DNA of 64,000 bases from Sympetrum striolatum (GCA_947579665.1 CANPUZ010000031.1:372001-436000); one strand, 5' to 3'; positions 21,300 through 32,738 are shown, numbered from the stretch's first letter. Program-made: numbers and translations. Notes: generated by a model not told the origin, from the letters alone.

Positions 21300-21890
21300 G
21301 TAATTAATAGTGAAATATGAGTCCTGACAGACGTTAACATGAAAGTTGAAAGAGGCACTAAATTTTGGAAGAAAAATTTTACTAAATGAAGCATTAAATA
21401 AATTAATTTAAATTTATCTTATCTTCAATTCATCGTTCGTGGAACTTTTTGTATGGAGGATCCTCAAGGGGGGGTTCGAACCCCCAAAACCCCCCTGTGC
21501 GCACGGGCCTGCGTGTATACTATAATTTTGTGTGCTGGTGTACAATCTAAAATTTATCGAAAGATATATTTTGAGAGATACCTTAAAACTGCAAAGCATT
21601 GGCATGGCTCTTGGAGAGAAGAGATTGATATTTTTAGCGCTGCTGTTTTAAAGCTGCAAATGTAAACTAAATTCGTATTTTGAATAACAAATACTTCATC
21701 AACTGAAGTTTTTTGAAGCAGAATCTGCGGAAAAACTATTGTCCTTAACCGCGATCGTATTTGAAAAGGCAAATTGCATTCCTTTGCCAGCCTTAGCCTG
21801 ACGATGGCTTCTTGGAAGTCGAAATACGCATAGCCGCTTTACAAGTTTCTTGATGGTTTTGGAAATTTTTCTTTAATTATGGTATAATAT
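21300..21890. other. AT-rich interval with a GC-rich palindrome
   Basis: Holds a short GC-rich insert at about 21462-21512 with seven Gs, TTCGAA and runs of C, then GTGCGCACGGGCC. The remainder is AT-rich. No gene recognised; short frames on both strands are chance readings. Confidence 0.5.
21470..21485. repeat. Perfect 16-bp palindrome GGGGGTTCGAACCCCC
   Basis: Looks like a T-arm stem-loop and is embedded in a GC-rich segment unlike its surroundings. Similar GC-rich GTTCGAAC segments occur in other arthropod repeats, as far as I recall. Not a tRNA: no acceptor, D or anticodon arms can be drawn around it. Confidence 0.7.
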
Positions 21891-22225
21891 TAAATAAACT
21901 TTCAAAATTCCACAAACCAAAACCATTGTGCGACCAGTTTCGAGCTAAAACAGTTTAGTAGCGAGGATATTTTTGGGGTCTAAGAAAGAACTAAACGATT
22001 CCCAATTCAAAAGAAACAAAACCTATTATTCCCACGAACAGAACACGCTACAAAACTTCTAACTGCACTATCTGAAGCTTAGGACTCACTCGTTGCACAC
22101 CGTCTCTCGTCCCACTTGCGGCCAGTACACAAAACATAAACAAAGGACAGCCACACTGCTACAGTTTTAGCTCGAAACCGTTCGCACAATAAAGTTTTGT
22201 TTTGTGGAATTTTGAAAGTTTATTA
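21891..22225. mobile_element. Miniature inverted-repeat element, about 61-bp termini
   Basis: Left arm 21891-21951 (TAAATAAACTTTCAAAATTC...GAGCTAAAAC) and right arm 22164-22225 are inverted copies with small indels. The 212-bp centre has no coding potential. The inner end CGACCAGTTTCGAGCTAAAAC recalls the other fold-back motif at 19600. Confidence 0.85.
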
Positions 22226-25218
22226 AATATGATCCTGATTACGGAGTTCCATCAAGTTAAGGCTTCCTCAATTGAATTTATTGTCCTTAATGTTTATAAG
22301 AGTAGCTTTTCAAAGATATCTCTCGGGCGATAGGAGTTTTAATATTTCATATTAGAGATCAAAGCATCAGAGCTTATATAGTATGAATCTCCATAATGAT
22401 TGTGCAAAATTTGCTCCGACTCTCGAATGAAATTTTTATTTTAGTATACCTTTCCGTTGTGATAATGTATTAAAGATGTTAGCAATGCACTTATGGGGAA
22501 TTTTACTTTTTGTCCCAAAGGAATTCTTCGAAACACCTTCAATATCTGAATTGTTAACTGTATCATAAAAGCCACTATTTTAAAATCTTTCATAAATTCT
22601 CATTATTCCTCAATAATTTATTACTGAGGTAGTGGTTTCGTAAGAGTTTGCATTTTTAAAAGTGTCCTTGTAACTAATACAATTTTTTCAGTAAGAGTTT
22701 TATAAGGAGCTTCAAATGCAGTCATTTAAAGATGCCTTGGAGACATCCTGCTTGTTGCAGCATGGAGATGATTGCAGGTTATGAAGATGTGTTGTATGAG
22801 TTGGGAAGAAAGTTAGTAGTTATGTTTTAAATGGATCATTTTTTATTGGTCTGTCTTTTGCTTTATTGTATTATTCCATGTATAACTAAAAATATTTAGA
22901 TAATGAAAACTGTATCCTTTACGAAATTAAATATGAATTATATTAATGAAACTTTGGCGTTGTTCTTTGAGATAGCATTATTGTATCCTGCTCTCAAGTC
23001 TGTTTTGTTTTTTGATAAAGTAAGGATTTATTGTCAGCTTCTGGAAATATTCAATCTGAATTAAATTGAGAAATATGTCTCCCATTACTTTTTCTGTTAA
23101 TTTATTTTTGTAACATCTTATTTTCCTAGTTATATAAGTATGCAGGGATCATACTGATGCTTCAAGTTTCTTGCCCATTGCAGATTGTTGTAGATTTATG
23201 AATCTATGGAAATAGTAATTACTTTTAATTAATACCACATGCATCCATGGATAAAATGCATTTTTTACAAAACCTATGGTCTATGATTCTTCTAGAAGGA
23301 CTTTCGATTCAATGTTTATGTCCTTTGTTTTTTGGATAATTATACTTTTTAAAATATTTAAATATACTATTAACTCCAGTTTAGGTTAGTCTTGCATTTT
23401 CGGAATTTAAGTGATAGAAATGGAATCATAGGTAAACTAGCACAATATTTGTACCTTAAAGAATTGTATGATAGACTTAATCTTTCGTCACCATCATTAT
23501 AAATTTTGTATGAGGCGTACTCATAGCACGGATGTTTTATTGTAAAAAAATGATTGCAGATATTTAAGTGGAGAGTTCCGTGAGGTTTTCTGTTGGTAGT
23601 ATTGAAATACAGGATATGCTACCATTGCCCCAACTGGAAGAATACAATGCGAGACAGCAAAGGAGTATAGTAGTTTGCAATCTTTTTCAGAAACCCTAGT
23701 TTAGGAAACTAGTTAATGGTCTGGTATTATGTATTCGATAGTATCTTTAGAGTTAAATTTGTGGAATCAAATATATTTTAATGAATTTGTTGTCATGAAA
23801 TACATCATTCATTCAAGTATATATATAAAGCACCTTGTCTGAGCTACAATTTATTTCGTTATAATTATCTTAATAGCCTTTAAATGAGGAGAATTTCATT
23901 ATTGTATATTCTATTGAGGAAATCAAATAGTCTATTCCTTATTCTATGCATCATGATAAATTTTATATACTAGTTACAGATAACTAACTATATATCCGAG
24001 TCTGATTATAATCTTAAATATAGGAGTTAATCTTAATCCACACATAACTGTAAACAATAAACATTTTGCTTCACACGAAAAAATGAAACAGGCTTATCGA
24101 TTATTTCATAAGGTTCCCAATTTGAAATCTCAGCTGATTCATTTTGATTATTTCTCATTTATGTAATATTTGACAACAGTATTGGTTATACGATGGAATA
24201 GGACACTTATATTGACTATTTTGCTAATTGTCTTCATAATACTCATTACTTTAGTCCATCTGATGATTTCTTCCCTATAAGTATTTCACTTCTTCCCTTA
24301 TTTGATGTTATAAGAGATAAAATTCCTTCTTTACTTCTCACATTCCAGTTCTTTAAGATTATTCTTGCCTTACTGCTGATATTAGTGGGGTTTGTGTTAA
24401 ACAAAATGACTGCCCATCTTTTATTATAATCTGTAAACTCCCAATAGGAATTTATTAAAAAAATGTTAGATGATTACTAAAATAGGTTATGATCTGGAAA
24501 TACATAAAAAGTAATCATACAAAAGTTTTCAAAACTTTCTACTTCATCTTTTAAATTGAGAATCATGGAATTAAAAATATATTAAATCATTCAGAAAAAT
24601 AAACCCCTCAGTTATTTGTCTAATGAACAATAGGTCACCACAGATCAAATAAAAATTCTTAGTAGAATGAAGAATTACAAAGTTGCTGATAATATTCCTA
24701 AAGAAAAAACTCCTCTAGAGGTGGATCATGAATGATATTAAAAGGAAGTGAGTCACTGGAAGTATGTGATGATTTATAGGTCCTAAATAATGAAAATGTC
24801 GGAGGGTTCATGTGTAGAATTTTTAAATCACTATAATAATTTTTATTTATAGAACCCTATACAATTAACAAGTGTATTCATTTTTATTAAAGCTTGAGTG
24901 GCTGCTTAGAAAATTAAGAAAAGAGAGAAGATATTAATTGCCAATGACTGCAATGTTAATCTATCTACTATATTTAAACTGAAGATCTCCTGAATTTGAA
25001 CTGTAAGAAAATTCTAGTTGAAAATATGACGTATATAAAACATATTCAATATGGAACAAAGGAGCATTTCTTTGTAAATCCATCTGATTACATCTATCAC
25101 AGGAATATAAAAAAAGAGAAGCTATACACTATAAGATAACTTGAGCATAGAGAATGGATTTAAGTTTGTTGACCTAGAATGAATAATGGCTTCTTGACAA
25201 TATGGAATGTGTTGATAA
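22226..25218. other. AT-rich, single-copy-looking DNA without recognisable genes
   Basis: About 3 kb without HMR units, long frames, palindromes or microsatellites of note. Fragments such as 22720-22820 are slightly more GC-rich but I could not assign them. Could be intergenic or intronic. Confidence 0.5.
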
Positions 25219-25656
25219 AACTTATTACTTTTTTATCAGGAAATTAATAGAGATAATGTATTTCCCTGGGCTCAAAATAAAACTAAAATCAAATATTTAC
25301 ATATAAATTGGATTACACCTGGTATAATTGCATCCAGAGAAACAAAGAGACTTTAGGAATCGAAACATTATGTCCTTCATTATAAGAAATACAGGAAAAC
25401 ATCAAGTAAAGCAATTAAAAATCAAAACAGATGCTAAAGATTCAATATTCTAATAATTTAAGCTGTGTATCATGATGTTAATGTGATAGTGGTCAGACAT
25501 GCCCAATGGAAAATAAAGTTATTCAAGAGAATCTTACTAAACGGAAGTAACATAGATGATTCAAAAACATTAGTTGAGTATTTCAGCAACTACATTGTAA
25601 ACTTTGCCCAAGAAGCAAATGTTATTCCTTCAATGAAAGATAAAATGCAATATTGA
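25219..25656 (+). pseudogene. Non-LTR retrotransposon relic, endonuclease-RT linker region
   Basis: The frame from 25219 reads NVFPWAQNKTK...NWITPGIIASRETKRL, a stop, then HYVLHYKKYRKTSSKAIKNQN. This is the typical segment just before the reverse transcriptase in CR1/Jockey-like elements. After a frameshift, 25465-25656 continues with LFKRILLNGSNIDDSKTLVEYFSNYIVNFAQ, matching the usual ng..I.d....a..FN.yF pattern. No RT core follows. Confidence 0.65.
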
Positions 25657-25680
25657 TCGCTTTACCACTTGTACCGTACC

Positions 25681-25856
25681 GTAGAACGGTCCTTCAGCAG
25701 ACTAAGACATAATAAAATCAGAAGTACCATGGTGGAAACTCAACTGAGTGACCAGATGAGTGTTCACTGAAACATCATCGCAGGGAACTTATCAGATTTC
25801 AATAATAAGAGGTTATTTGCGAGAAATCAGAGGAGTTTGTGCTTCAATCGAGATCA
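25681..25856 (+). pseudogene. hAT transposase C-terminal (dimerisation) relic
   Basis: VERSFSRLRHNKIRSTM followed by LSDQMSVH, a stop at 25768, and then DFNNKRLFARNQRSL. This is the hAT C-terminal dimerisation signature (VERSFS.LK..K..LRSTM). It abuts the non-LTR relic within 25 bp, so two unrelated relics are juxtaposed. Too short to place in a subgroup. Confidence 0.72.
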
Positions 25857-26699
25857 TATTTTTTTGTTCATTATATCTCTTATAGTATACTACTGTTAGT
25901 AAAGTTTTTCTTGCAGTAAAGCATTTGCTTTATTGTCATAACCTGCAGTTATTTTACCATCATTATGTACCCTCAATCAGGAAGCTTGCCCCTAGCCCAG
26001 TGGCTGGCGACGCCCTTCATCTCATTTAACATATTTATCGAAGTATAACTGAAGAAAATTCAAATTGAAACACTAAGATTTTAAATAAATGACTTGGAAT
26101 GGTTTGGACACAGCACACTCTAAAGAGCACCTGCCATTAACTACAGAAACTATAGTCTCTCATTAAAATGTTCTTACTTAGTAAAAGGTGATTAATAGAT
26201 AAAAACCTCTTTTTAAAATACTTTAATTAACAAAGAATGATTTCAGATGGTAGCATGTTTGTGTTCTTTGTGCCATGCATAATTCCAGCAAGTGTTGATA
26301 CCTAATTGATAGGAAGTCAGATGTTTGCTTCTCCATACCTGTTGTTTCCACAACTGAGAGTAATTATAAGGTATGTAATAATTAAATTATTTAATGTACG
26401 TAATCAGGACAAAGGCAATGTTTTTTATGCAAAGGCCAGCACAAATAACAGTTTGTCATTCAGCTTATTTTGAATAGTATCGCAGAAAGTTGTATTAAGG
26501 ACCTCTTTTAAATAAACGCCATAAAATACGTAAAAAACTGACTTAAAAATGAATATGATTCATTCCAGTTAATAATTTTTAAATAAAAATGTAATATAGA
26601 CTTGTAAAAGTATAAGACAGCATGAATTTCAGACCTACATAAAAAAATGTTATGCACCATTAAGTAGGGTAATTACAATTTAAAATTTTCCCCTATGAA
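25857..26699. other. AT-rich interval, nothing recognised
   Basis: No frame above background, no inverted repeats of length. It ends where the TA microsatellite preceding the second HMR block begins. Confidence 0.5.
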
Positions 26700-26831
26700 T
26701 GTATATATATATATATATATAGGTATATCCGGAGAAGCGTCTATATATAATAGATATCCGGAGAAGCGTCTATATATAATATCTATTATATATAGACGCT
26801 TCTCCGGATATACCTATAAGTCATATCTATT
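26700..26831. repeat. TA run and palindromic linker cluster at block entry
   Basis: TA microsatellite, then two forward linkers (AGGTATATCCGGAGAAGC and a shortened ATATCCGGAGAAGC), then one reversed linker (GCTTCTCCGGATATACCT). The outer forward and reversed copies form a palindrome of roughly 35-bp arms. Confidence 0.85.
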
Positions 26832-27482
26832 AGCCCATACTATTCCTGGGTTCGATGCCAGAGCACATTAACATTTCTCTCATAAGGAATATAAGGGAAA
26901 AGTAGGACGTCGTTTGAGGCAGTTGCAGCCAATATTTCTGCTCGAATTTTCGCACATAGTTAGAGATAGGGATCTTCTATTATGTTGCATAGGAAGAATT
27001 ACCAGAAAGATCCGGGTTCGATGCCGGGCGGCAAATATGTCTCCCGTTAAAAATACATTGGTTTAGTATTTCATTATTTTTTTGATGCACTTATCGAAAT
27101 GATAGAAGTTCATACTCGGCTGAAAGATGTATGAAAAGAATTGGTTTTATAAAAAATTTAGATAACACCGTTCTATTCCTGGGTTCAATGCCGGAGCACA
27201 TTAGCCTTTCTCTCATAAGGAATATAAGGGAAACGTAGGACGTCATTTGAGGCTGTTGCAGTTATTATTTCTACTTGAATTTTCACACATAGTTACAGAT
27301 GGTGATCTTCTATGGTTCTGCATAGTAAGTATGACCGGGAAGACCTGGGTTCGATGCCAGACGAATAAATTGCAGCGGAAATTAAGAATATTTTCCAACC
27401 ATTTTTTTTTCTTTTGAGGACTCACTCTATGTGATGCCAACAAAAAACTTTTGTTATCAATGAGCTTTAACATTTTACTCAT
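26832..27482 (+). repeat. HMR fragment, subfamily B modules 3-6
   Basis: Starts at AGCCCATACTATTCC just before the module 3 hairpin. Module 5 has GGTTCAATGCC. The tail has lost the CTTGCA/TGCAAG hairpin (TTGTTATCAATGAGC before TTTAACATTTTACTC). Confidence 0.82.
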
Positions 27483-27490
27483 ATAATAGA

Positions 27491-27704
27491 TGAGTAAAAT
27501 GTTGCTTGCATACTGCAAGCAGATCGACAACACTAATTTCTTGTTGGCATTATATCGGGACCGCCCTCACTTAAAAAAAGGGATTGAAAATATTCTTAAA
27601 ATTCGCTGCAATTTAATTTCTTTTCAGGACTCACTATATGTGATGCCGACAATGAATTTGAGTTGTCGATCTGCTTGCAGTATGCAAGCACCATTTTACT
27701 CGAA
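27491..27704. repeat. Two HMR tails joined as an inverted pair
   Basis: A minus-strand tail (27491-27617, GAGTAAAATGTTGCTTGC to ...CAATTTAAT) joins a plus-strand tail (27618-27704, TTCTTTTCAGGACTC... to TTTTACTCG). The two terminal hairpins bound a 200-bp imperfect palindrome that lacks all complete modules. Confidence 0.8.
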
Positions 27705-27721
27705 TATATAAGTTATATATA

Positions 27722-28799
27722 GGGGATCAAAAGTCTAAGCATGTTCCACAAGTGCCAACGACTTGAAATTTTTACGACGTTATGGCCATGACGTGTAACC
27801 TCCAGGAAAAAGCCGACTTTGAACCTCGGTGTCATGGGATTGATTCCAGAAGGCCCCAAAGTCGTGATTTTGTCCATAAGAATACATGGCGGGGATTTTC
27901 AAACATTTTTTTTAGGCACTTTCCGGAAAAGGAGAGAGTTGAAATTCAAGGGACCGCTAGATGCCGTGCATATTTAAAGGAATCCATAAAGACATCTTCG
28001 AATATTATCCTTGGTTCGATGCTAGGTCAGGGCAAAAATCGGCCGTTTAAAATGCATTGTGGCGATTTTTAAGATTTTTTTTGGACCCTTTTCCGATGGC
28101 ATAGAAACTTGAAATTCCGTATGAGATTAGATACCATAAAAGTATTTCATAATCGAATTTTACATATTCGCTAATGGTCCTTGGTTCGATCCTAGAGGGA
28201 CATTTAAATTCCTCAATGCATTTCTTACGGAGATAACGGAAACAAATTTTAGGTACTTCCCGGCCTGATATCCACTTCAAACTTTGTACATATAAAGATC
28301 AAGTCAATACAAATCAAACAGCGCATTCACAGCTATCAATGTGTCGTGGGTTCGACACCAGGTGTCTCTGCAATGAGAAGTTGATCCGATTTTTAGGAAT
28401 TATTTTGAAACCATTGCCAATAATATAGAAACTTCAAATTTAGCATATAGATAGAGATCCTTAATAATTTTCAGAAACATTTTTTAGATTTCCAAGATCG
28501 TCCTAGGTTCGAATCCAGAGAGCCATTTAAATTCGTGAAAATTAGAACGTCTTTTGAGGAAGTTTTAGCCCATATTTCTGCTTTAATTTTCACACATAGT
28601 TAAGGATGGTGATGTTCTATTGTGCTGCATAGTAAGTACACAGTAAAGAACCGGGTTGGATGCCAGACGATGGAATTTCAGCGAATTTTAATAAAAATTT
28701 AAATCCATTTTTTACTTTTGATGGCCGTCCCGATATGATGCCGACATGAAAATAGTGTTGTCGATCTACTTGCAGTATGCAAGCAACATTTTACTCGTA
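27722..28799 (+). repeat. HMR unit, subfamily A, head H2
   Basis: Full-length. Module 1 hairpin is altered to GGATTGATTCC and module 6 to GGTTGGATGCC. Followed by a TA run and inverted linkers into which the 28895 element inserted. Confidence 0.9.
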
Positions 28800-28894
28800 T
28801 ATATATATATATATATATATAGGTATATCCGGAGAAACGTCTATATATAATAGATAAGATAATATATAGACGTTTCTCCGGATATACCTATATA
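28800..28894. repeat. TA run with inverted linker pair
   Basis: TA microsatellite, a forward linker (ATCCGGAGAAACG) and a reversed one (CGTTTCTCCGGAT), ending TATATA at the insertion point of the following element. Confidence 0.82.
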
Positions 28895-29047
28895 CCCATA
28901 CAAAAAAATCTGTACTGTGGCTGTACTAAATGTGCACTGTAACTGGACTAAACTCGATGTTTAGCACAGTCACAGTGCAATTTTCTGTGCTAGACTGTAC
29001 TATGGCAGCTGGACTTGGAGGAGAACTGTACTGTAACAGTGCTGAAT

Positions 29048-29842
29048 CACTGTGCTGGAACTGTACTAGAGCTCAAACTGCACTGTGACAGGGCTGGGTA
29101 ACATGACTGGAACTGTACTGTGGCTCAAACTGCACTGTGACAGGGCTGGGTAACATGACTGGAACTGTACTGTGGCTCAAACTGCACTGTGACAGGGCTG
29201 GGTAACATGACTGGAACTGTACTGTGGCTCAAACTGCACTGTGGCAGGGCTGGGTAACATGACTGGAACTGTACTGTGCCTCAAACTGCACTGTGACAGG
29301 GCTGGGTAACATGACTGGAACTGTACTGTGGCTCAAACTGCACTGTGACAGGGCTGGGTAACATGACTGGAACTGTACTGTGGCTCAAACTGCACTGTGG
29401 CAGGGCTGGGTAACATGACTGGAACTGTACTGTGCCTCAAACTGCACTGTGACAGGGCTGGGTAACATGACTGGAACTGTACTGTGGCTCAAACTGCACT
29501 GTGACAGGGCTGGGTAACATGACTGGAACTGTACTGTGGCTCAAACTGCACTGTGGCAGGGCTGGGTAACATGACTGGAACTGTACTGTGCCTCAAACTG
29601 CACTGTGACAGGGCTGGGTAACATGACTGGAACTGTACTGTGGCTCAAACTGCACTGTGACAGGGCTGGGTAACATGACTGGAACTGTACTGTGGCTCAA
29701 ACTGCACTGTGGCAGGGCTGGGTAACATGACTGGAACTGTACTGTGCCTCAAACTGCACTGTGACAGGGCTGGGTAACATGACTGGAACTGTACTGTGGC
29801 TCAAACTGCACTGTGACAGGGCTGGGTAACATGACTGGAACT
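29048..29842. repeat. 52-bp minisatellite with a 156-bp higher-order period
   Basis: About 15 tandem copies of a 52-bp unit (GTAACATGACTGGAACTGTA, then CTGTGGCTCAAACTGCACTG and TGACAGGGCTGG). Two diagnostic sites vary: GGCTC or GCCTC, and GTGACAGG or GTGGCAGG. From about 29150 the copies cycle in fixed order (GGCTC/GACAGG, GGCTC/GGCAGG, GCCTC/GACAGG) through more than four rounds, giving a 3 x 52 bp higher-order repeat. The array stops abruptly at GGAACTG|CCCTAG (29843). Confidence 0.95.
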
Positions 29843-29843
29843 G

Positions 29844-30427
29844 CCCTAGTAGCAAGTAATATCTATACAATATCCATAAAGGTTTACCAATATCCAAAAA
29901 GCATTATGTCTACATTTAATATTGTATAGATATTACATGGATATTAACCCAGTAACCACAGAAAGTTGCAATAATGTTGAAGGGTGAAAAACCATAGGAA
30001 AATATACTTTCTAAACGCGTTTCATGGTCGTCTGAAGAGATTGAACACCTTTCTACGGAAAGTGTTTTTTGAAACACTAAGCCAGTTTCTGGACTTAATA
30101 TTTCAATTATCGATTCCGGAATGGCGAGTTAGAAAATACCAAAGGAAATGTGTTTCTAAGCACGTTTGAGATCATCTAACATTCCAATTATTTGATTTGT
30201 TCCCTTACAAAGGTAGCAATGCTGCCAATTATAATGGGTCCGATTCCATTATATTAGGCCATATTATTTTAAATATGATAATAATATTAGTCAAATTATC
30301 TATGTCTTCTGGAATGAATATTGAATATGTTCACTAAACTCCATCCGGCGTAAGAAGCCTTCATGCGGAATTTAATTTCGAATTTTAAATTCTAAAAATA
30401 AATTATAAAATTGTTTATATTTGCAAA
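29844..30427. other. Unassigned interior of the TIR element
   Basis: Starts with CCCTAGTAGCA at the minisatellite edge. An inverted pair TAATATCTATACAATAT / ATATTGTATAGATATTA lies at about 29857 and 29919. The frame at 29984-30169 is short and not recognised. Confidence 0.5.
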
Positions 30428-30651
30428 TTGATATTGAAATCGTGTAGCGGAGGCGGATATCCCATCGGAATGCTTTCCGGGCTTTCTATTCCAAACGGAG
30501 ATTCTTTCCACTGCTCAAAATTCGAGTTCAAATTTCGCGGGGAGACATGCGTGGGGGGTGCGCAGTGCGCAGCCATTTTCACGATCGAATATACAAAGAG
30601 ATTCAACGGTTCAACGTGCGTATGGTGTAGATCGGTGCGGTTCAGTGTGGA

Positions 30652-31090
30652 TATGAGTTTTTTTACGTGGCTGGACTTCTCCATTCTTCGGCATCGTGCC
30701 TCTGAGATCGCAATTTTGGTGAGTAAAACTCGTAAACGTACTTATATATATACGTAATTTATATGTATCAACTATAGTTACTCTGCATAGAAGAATTGGC
30801 ATTCTGTTTCCCATTGTCACAGCACTTCATTTGTTCTTCACAACGAGTTATACCATCGATATTATTTAAATTACTTCATTCTAGCTTGTCTTATTCCTAG
30901 CATAAAGACTAATTAAATGGTAATTTTTATGTAGATGCTGTCAATAGCATGTAATCGGATTTGTTCTCTTCTTATCAATGCTGTTCGGCATTCCAAGTGG
31001 GAAGGTATCTCTTCAAAAGACTTGGAAAATTATGTGAAAGATTTGTTACGCCACACCAAATTTAGGCATCATAAGAAAATTAACAAATAA
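30652..31090 (+). CDS. Possible two-exon small gene inside the TIR element
   Basis: Product not recognised. The open frame runs into a strong donor, ATTTTG|GTGAGT (exon end 30718). The interval 30719-30934 ends TTTTTATGTAG, an acceptor, and the next exon (30935-31090) opens in the same phase and codes MLSIACNRICSLLINAVRHSK-like sequence, ending TAA. The last 50 residues are basic and helical (LENYVKDLLRHTKFRHHKK) and loosely recall C-terminal tails seen in some insect proteins. An ATG at 30652 (MSFFTWLDF) is one possible start; upstream codons from 30428 are also open. A late AATAAA (about 31130) follows. It may be a captured host gene fragment or part of a former transposon gene. Expression is unknown. 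Confidence 0.45.
30719..30934 (+). other. Putative GT-AG intron
   Basis: GTGAGT donor and TTTTTATGTAG acceptor, phase 0 on both sides, 216 bp and AT-rich compared with the preceding exon. Confidence 0.5.
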
Positions 31091-31560
31091 AATTAAATAT
31101 TAATTCATTGTACTTTGCTACTATTCAATAAATAGTATGTTTACATAGAAATTGCAGTATTCATTTTCCTGTCCTTCAAAAACTTTTCAATTTCAGTTAA
31201 TAAAAATGATGTAGGTATAGTTAATCTAACAATACTTTTGCCAATAAGAGTTATTCCAGTTATTAAGAGCTGGCTGCTAATTATTGATTCAAGGAAAGAG
31301 CATTATAGTAAAAATTGTGCTGTGGCTGCACTGTGACTGCGCCGTGCCAACTGTACTGTGATTGTGCTGTGCCAACTGTACTGTGATTGTGCTGTGCCAA
31401 CTCCACTGTGACTGTGCTATGGCAACTGCACTGTGACTCTGCTATAACTGCACTGTGGTGTTTCAATTTAAGTGCAGTCTAAGTACAGTCACAGTACAGT
31501 CCCTTAGCACAGTTACAGTGCAGCTTTAGTACAGTCGCAGCACAGATTTTTTTGTATGGG
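31091..31560. repeat. 3' part of the TIR element: spacer and CTGTG-rich subterminal region
   Basis: After about 220 bp of AT-rich sequence, short words (ACTGTGATTGTGCTGTGCCA) repeat in tandem at 31330-31460, then appear in inverted form (AGTACAGTCACAGTACAGTC) up to the terminal repeat. This gives the end its self-pairing potential. Confidence 0.75.
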
Positions 31561-31583
31561 TATATATACATAAGTTATATATA

Positions 31584-31675
31584 GGTGATCAAAATTCTAA
31601 CCATGTTCCTCGAGTGCCACTGCCTTGAAATTTTTACGACGTATTGGCCATGACGTGTAACCTCCAAGAAAAAGC
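31584..31675 (+). repeat. HMR fragment, head H2 only
   Basis: Opens GGTGATCAAAATTCTAACC and runs to AACCTCCAAGAAAAAGC, then flips into a minus-strand tail. No complete hairpin module is left. Confidence 0.8.
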
Positions 31676-32719
31676 AAAGCAGATCGAGAACACTATTTTC
31701 ATGTCGGCATCATATCGGAACGGCCATCAAGAGAAAAAAATGGATTGAAATTTTTCTTAAAATTCGCTGAAATTCCATCGTCTGGCATCGAACCCGGGTC
31801 TTTACTGTGAACTTACTATGCAGCACAATAGAACATTACCATCTCTAACTATGTGTGAAAATTCAAGCAGAAATATGGGCTACAACTGCCTCAAAAGACG
31901 CTCTAATTTTCACGACTTTAAATGGCTCTCTGGATTCTAACCAAGGACGATCTTGGAAATCTAAAAAATGTTTCTGAAATTTTTATGATCTCTATCTATA
32001 TGCTGAATTTGAAGTTTCTATATTATAGGCAAAAGTTTTAAAATAATTCCTAAAAATCGGATCAACTTCTGATTGCAGTGACACCTGGTGTCGAACCCAG
32101 GAAATATTGTATGCTGTGATGCAAAGTTTGATTGTAAGGACATGCTCTTCTATCATGCAAAGTTTGAAGTCGATAGCATGCCGGGAAGTACCTTAATTTT
32201 GTTTCCGTTATCTCCGTAAGAAATGCGTTGAGAAGTGAAAATGGCCCTCTGGGATCGAACCAAGGAACATCAGGGAAAATATAAATATCGATTATGAAAT
32301 ATATTCAAGATATCTATCCACGTGCCGAGTTTCAAGTATCCATGCCATCGGGAAGGGGTCCAAAAAAAATCTTGAAAATTGCCACAATGCATTTTAAACG
32401 GCCGATTTTTGCCTCGACCTAGCATCGAACCCAGGATATTTTCCGTATAACTCATTTATGTTTTCGATAGATCATGACCATATATATAGGCTCCTTGAGT
32501 TTTGATTCTCTACCTATCCGGAAAGTATTTTTTTTAATTCCCGAAAATCAAAGCAATGCATTTAAACGGGAAAAATCGGGAATTTGGGGCCCTCTGGAAT
32601 CGAACCCATGACACTGAGGTTCAAAATCACAATTTTTCTGGTGGTTACACGATATGGCCAATACGTCGTAAAAATTTCAAGCCGATGACACTTGTGGTTT
32701 AGGCTGTGAATTTGTATCC
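31676..32719 (-). repeat. HMR unit, subfamily A, head H1, tail end missing
   Basis: Minus-strand unit joined to a plus-strand head at AAGC|AAAGCAGATCG. The join falls next to the terminal hairpin and removes half of it (only GCAGATCG remains). All six modules follow. Confidence 0.85.
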
Positions 32720-32738
32720 TCTCTATATATATATATAA

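Larger units (their letters stand above)
28895..31560. mobile_element. 2.67-kb terminal-inverted-repeat element with minisatellite core
   Basis: Begins CCCATACAAAAAAATCTGT and ends with its inverted complement (ACAGATTTTTTTGTATGGG). Similarity continues inward for about 50 bp (CTGTACTAAA and GCACTGTAACTG against TTTAGTACAG and CAGTTACAGTGC). TATATA occurs on both sides, so a TA-type or longer target duplication is possible but ambiguous in this AT-repeat context. Subterminal regions at both ends are full of CTGTACTGTG/CACTGTGACTG words. The interior has a 52-bp minisatellite and a two-exon gene-like segment. I see no transposase, so it is probably non-autonomous. Superfamily unassigned. Confidence 0.85.

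Noticed and set aside
29048..29842. CRISPR-like array of regular repeats
   Set aside because: The 52-bp units are contiguous without unique spacers, and the context is eukaryotic.
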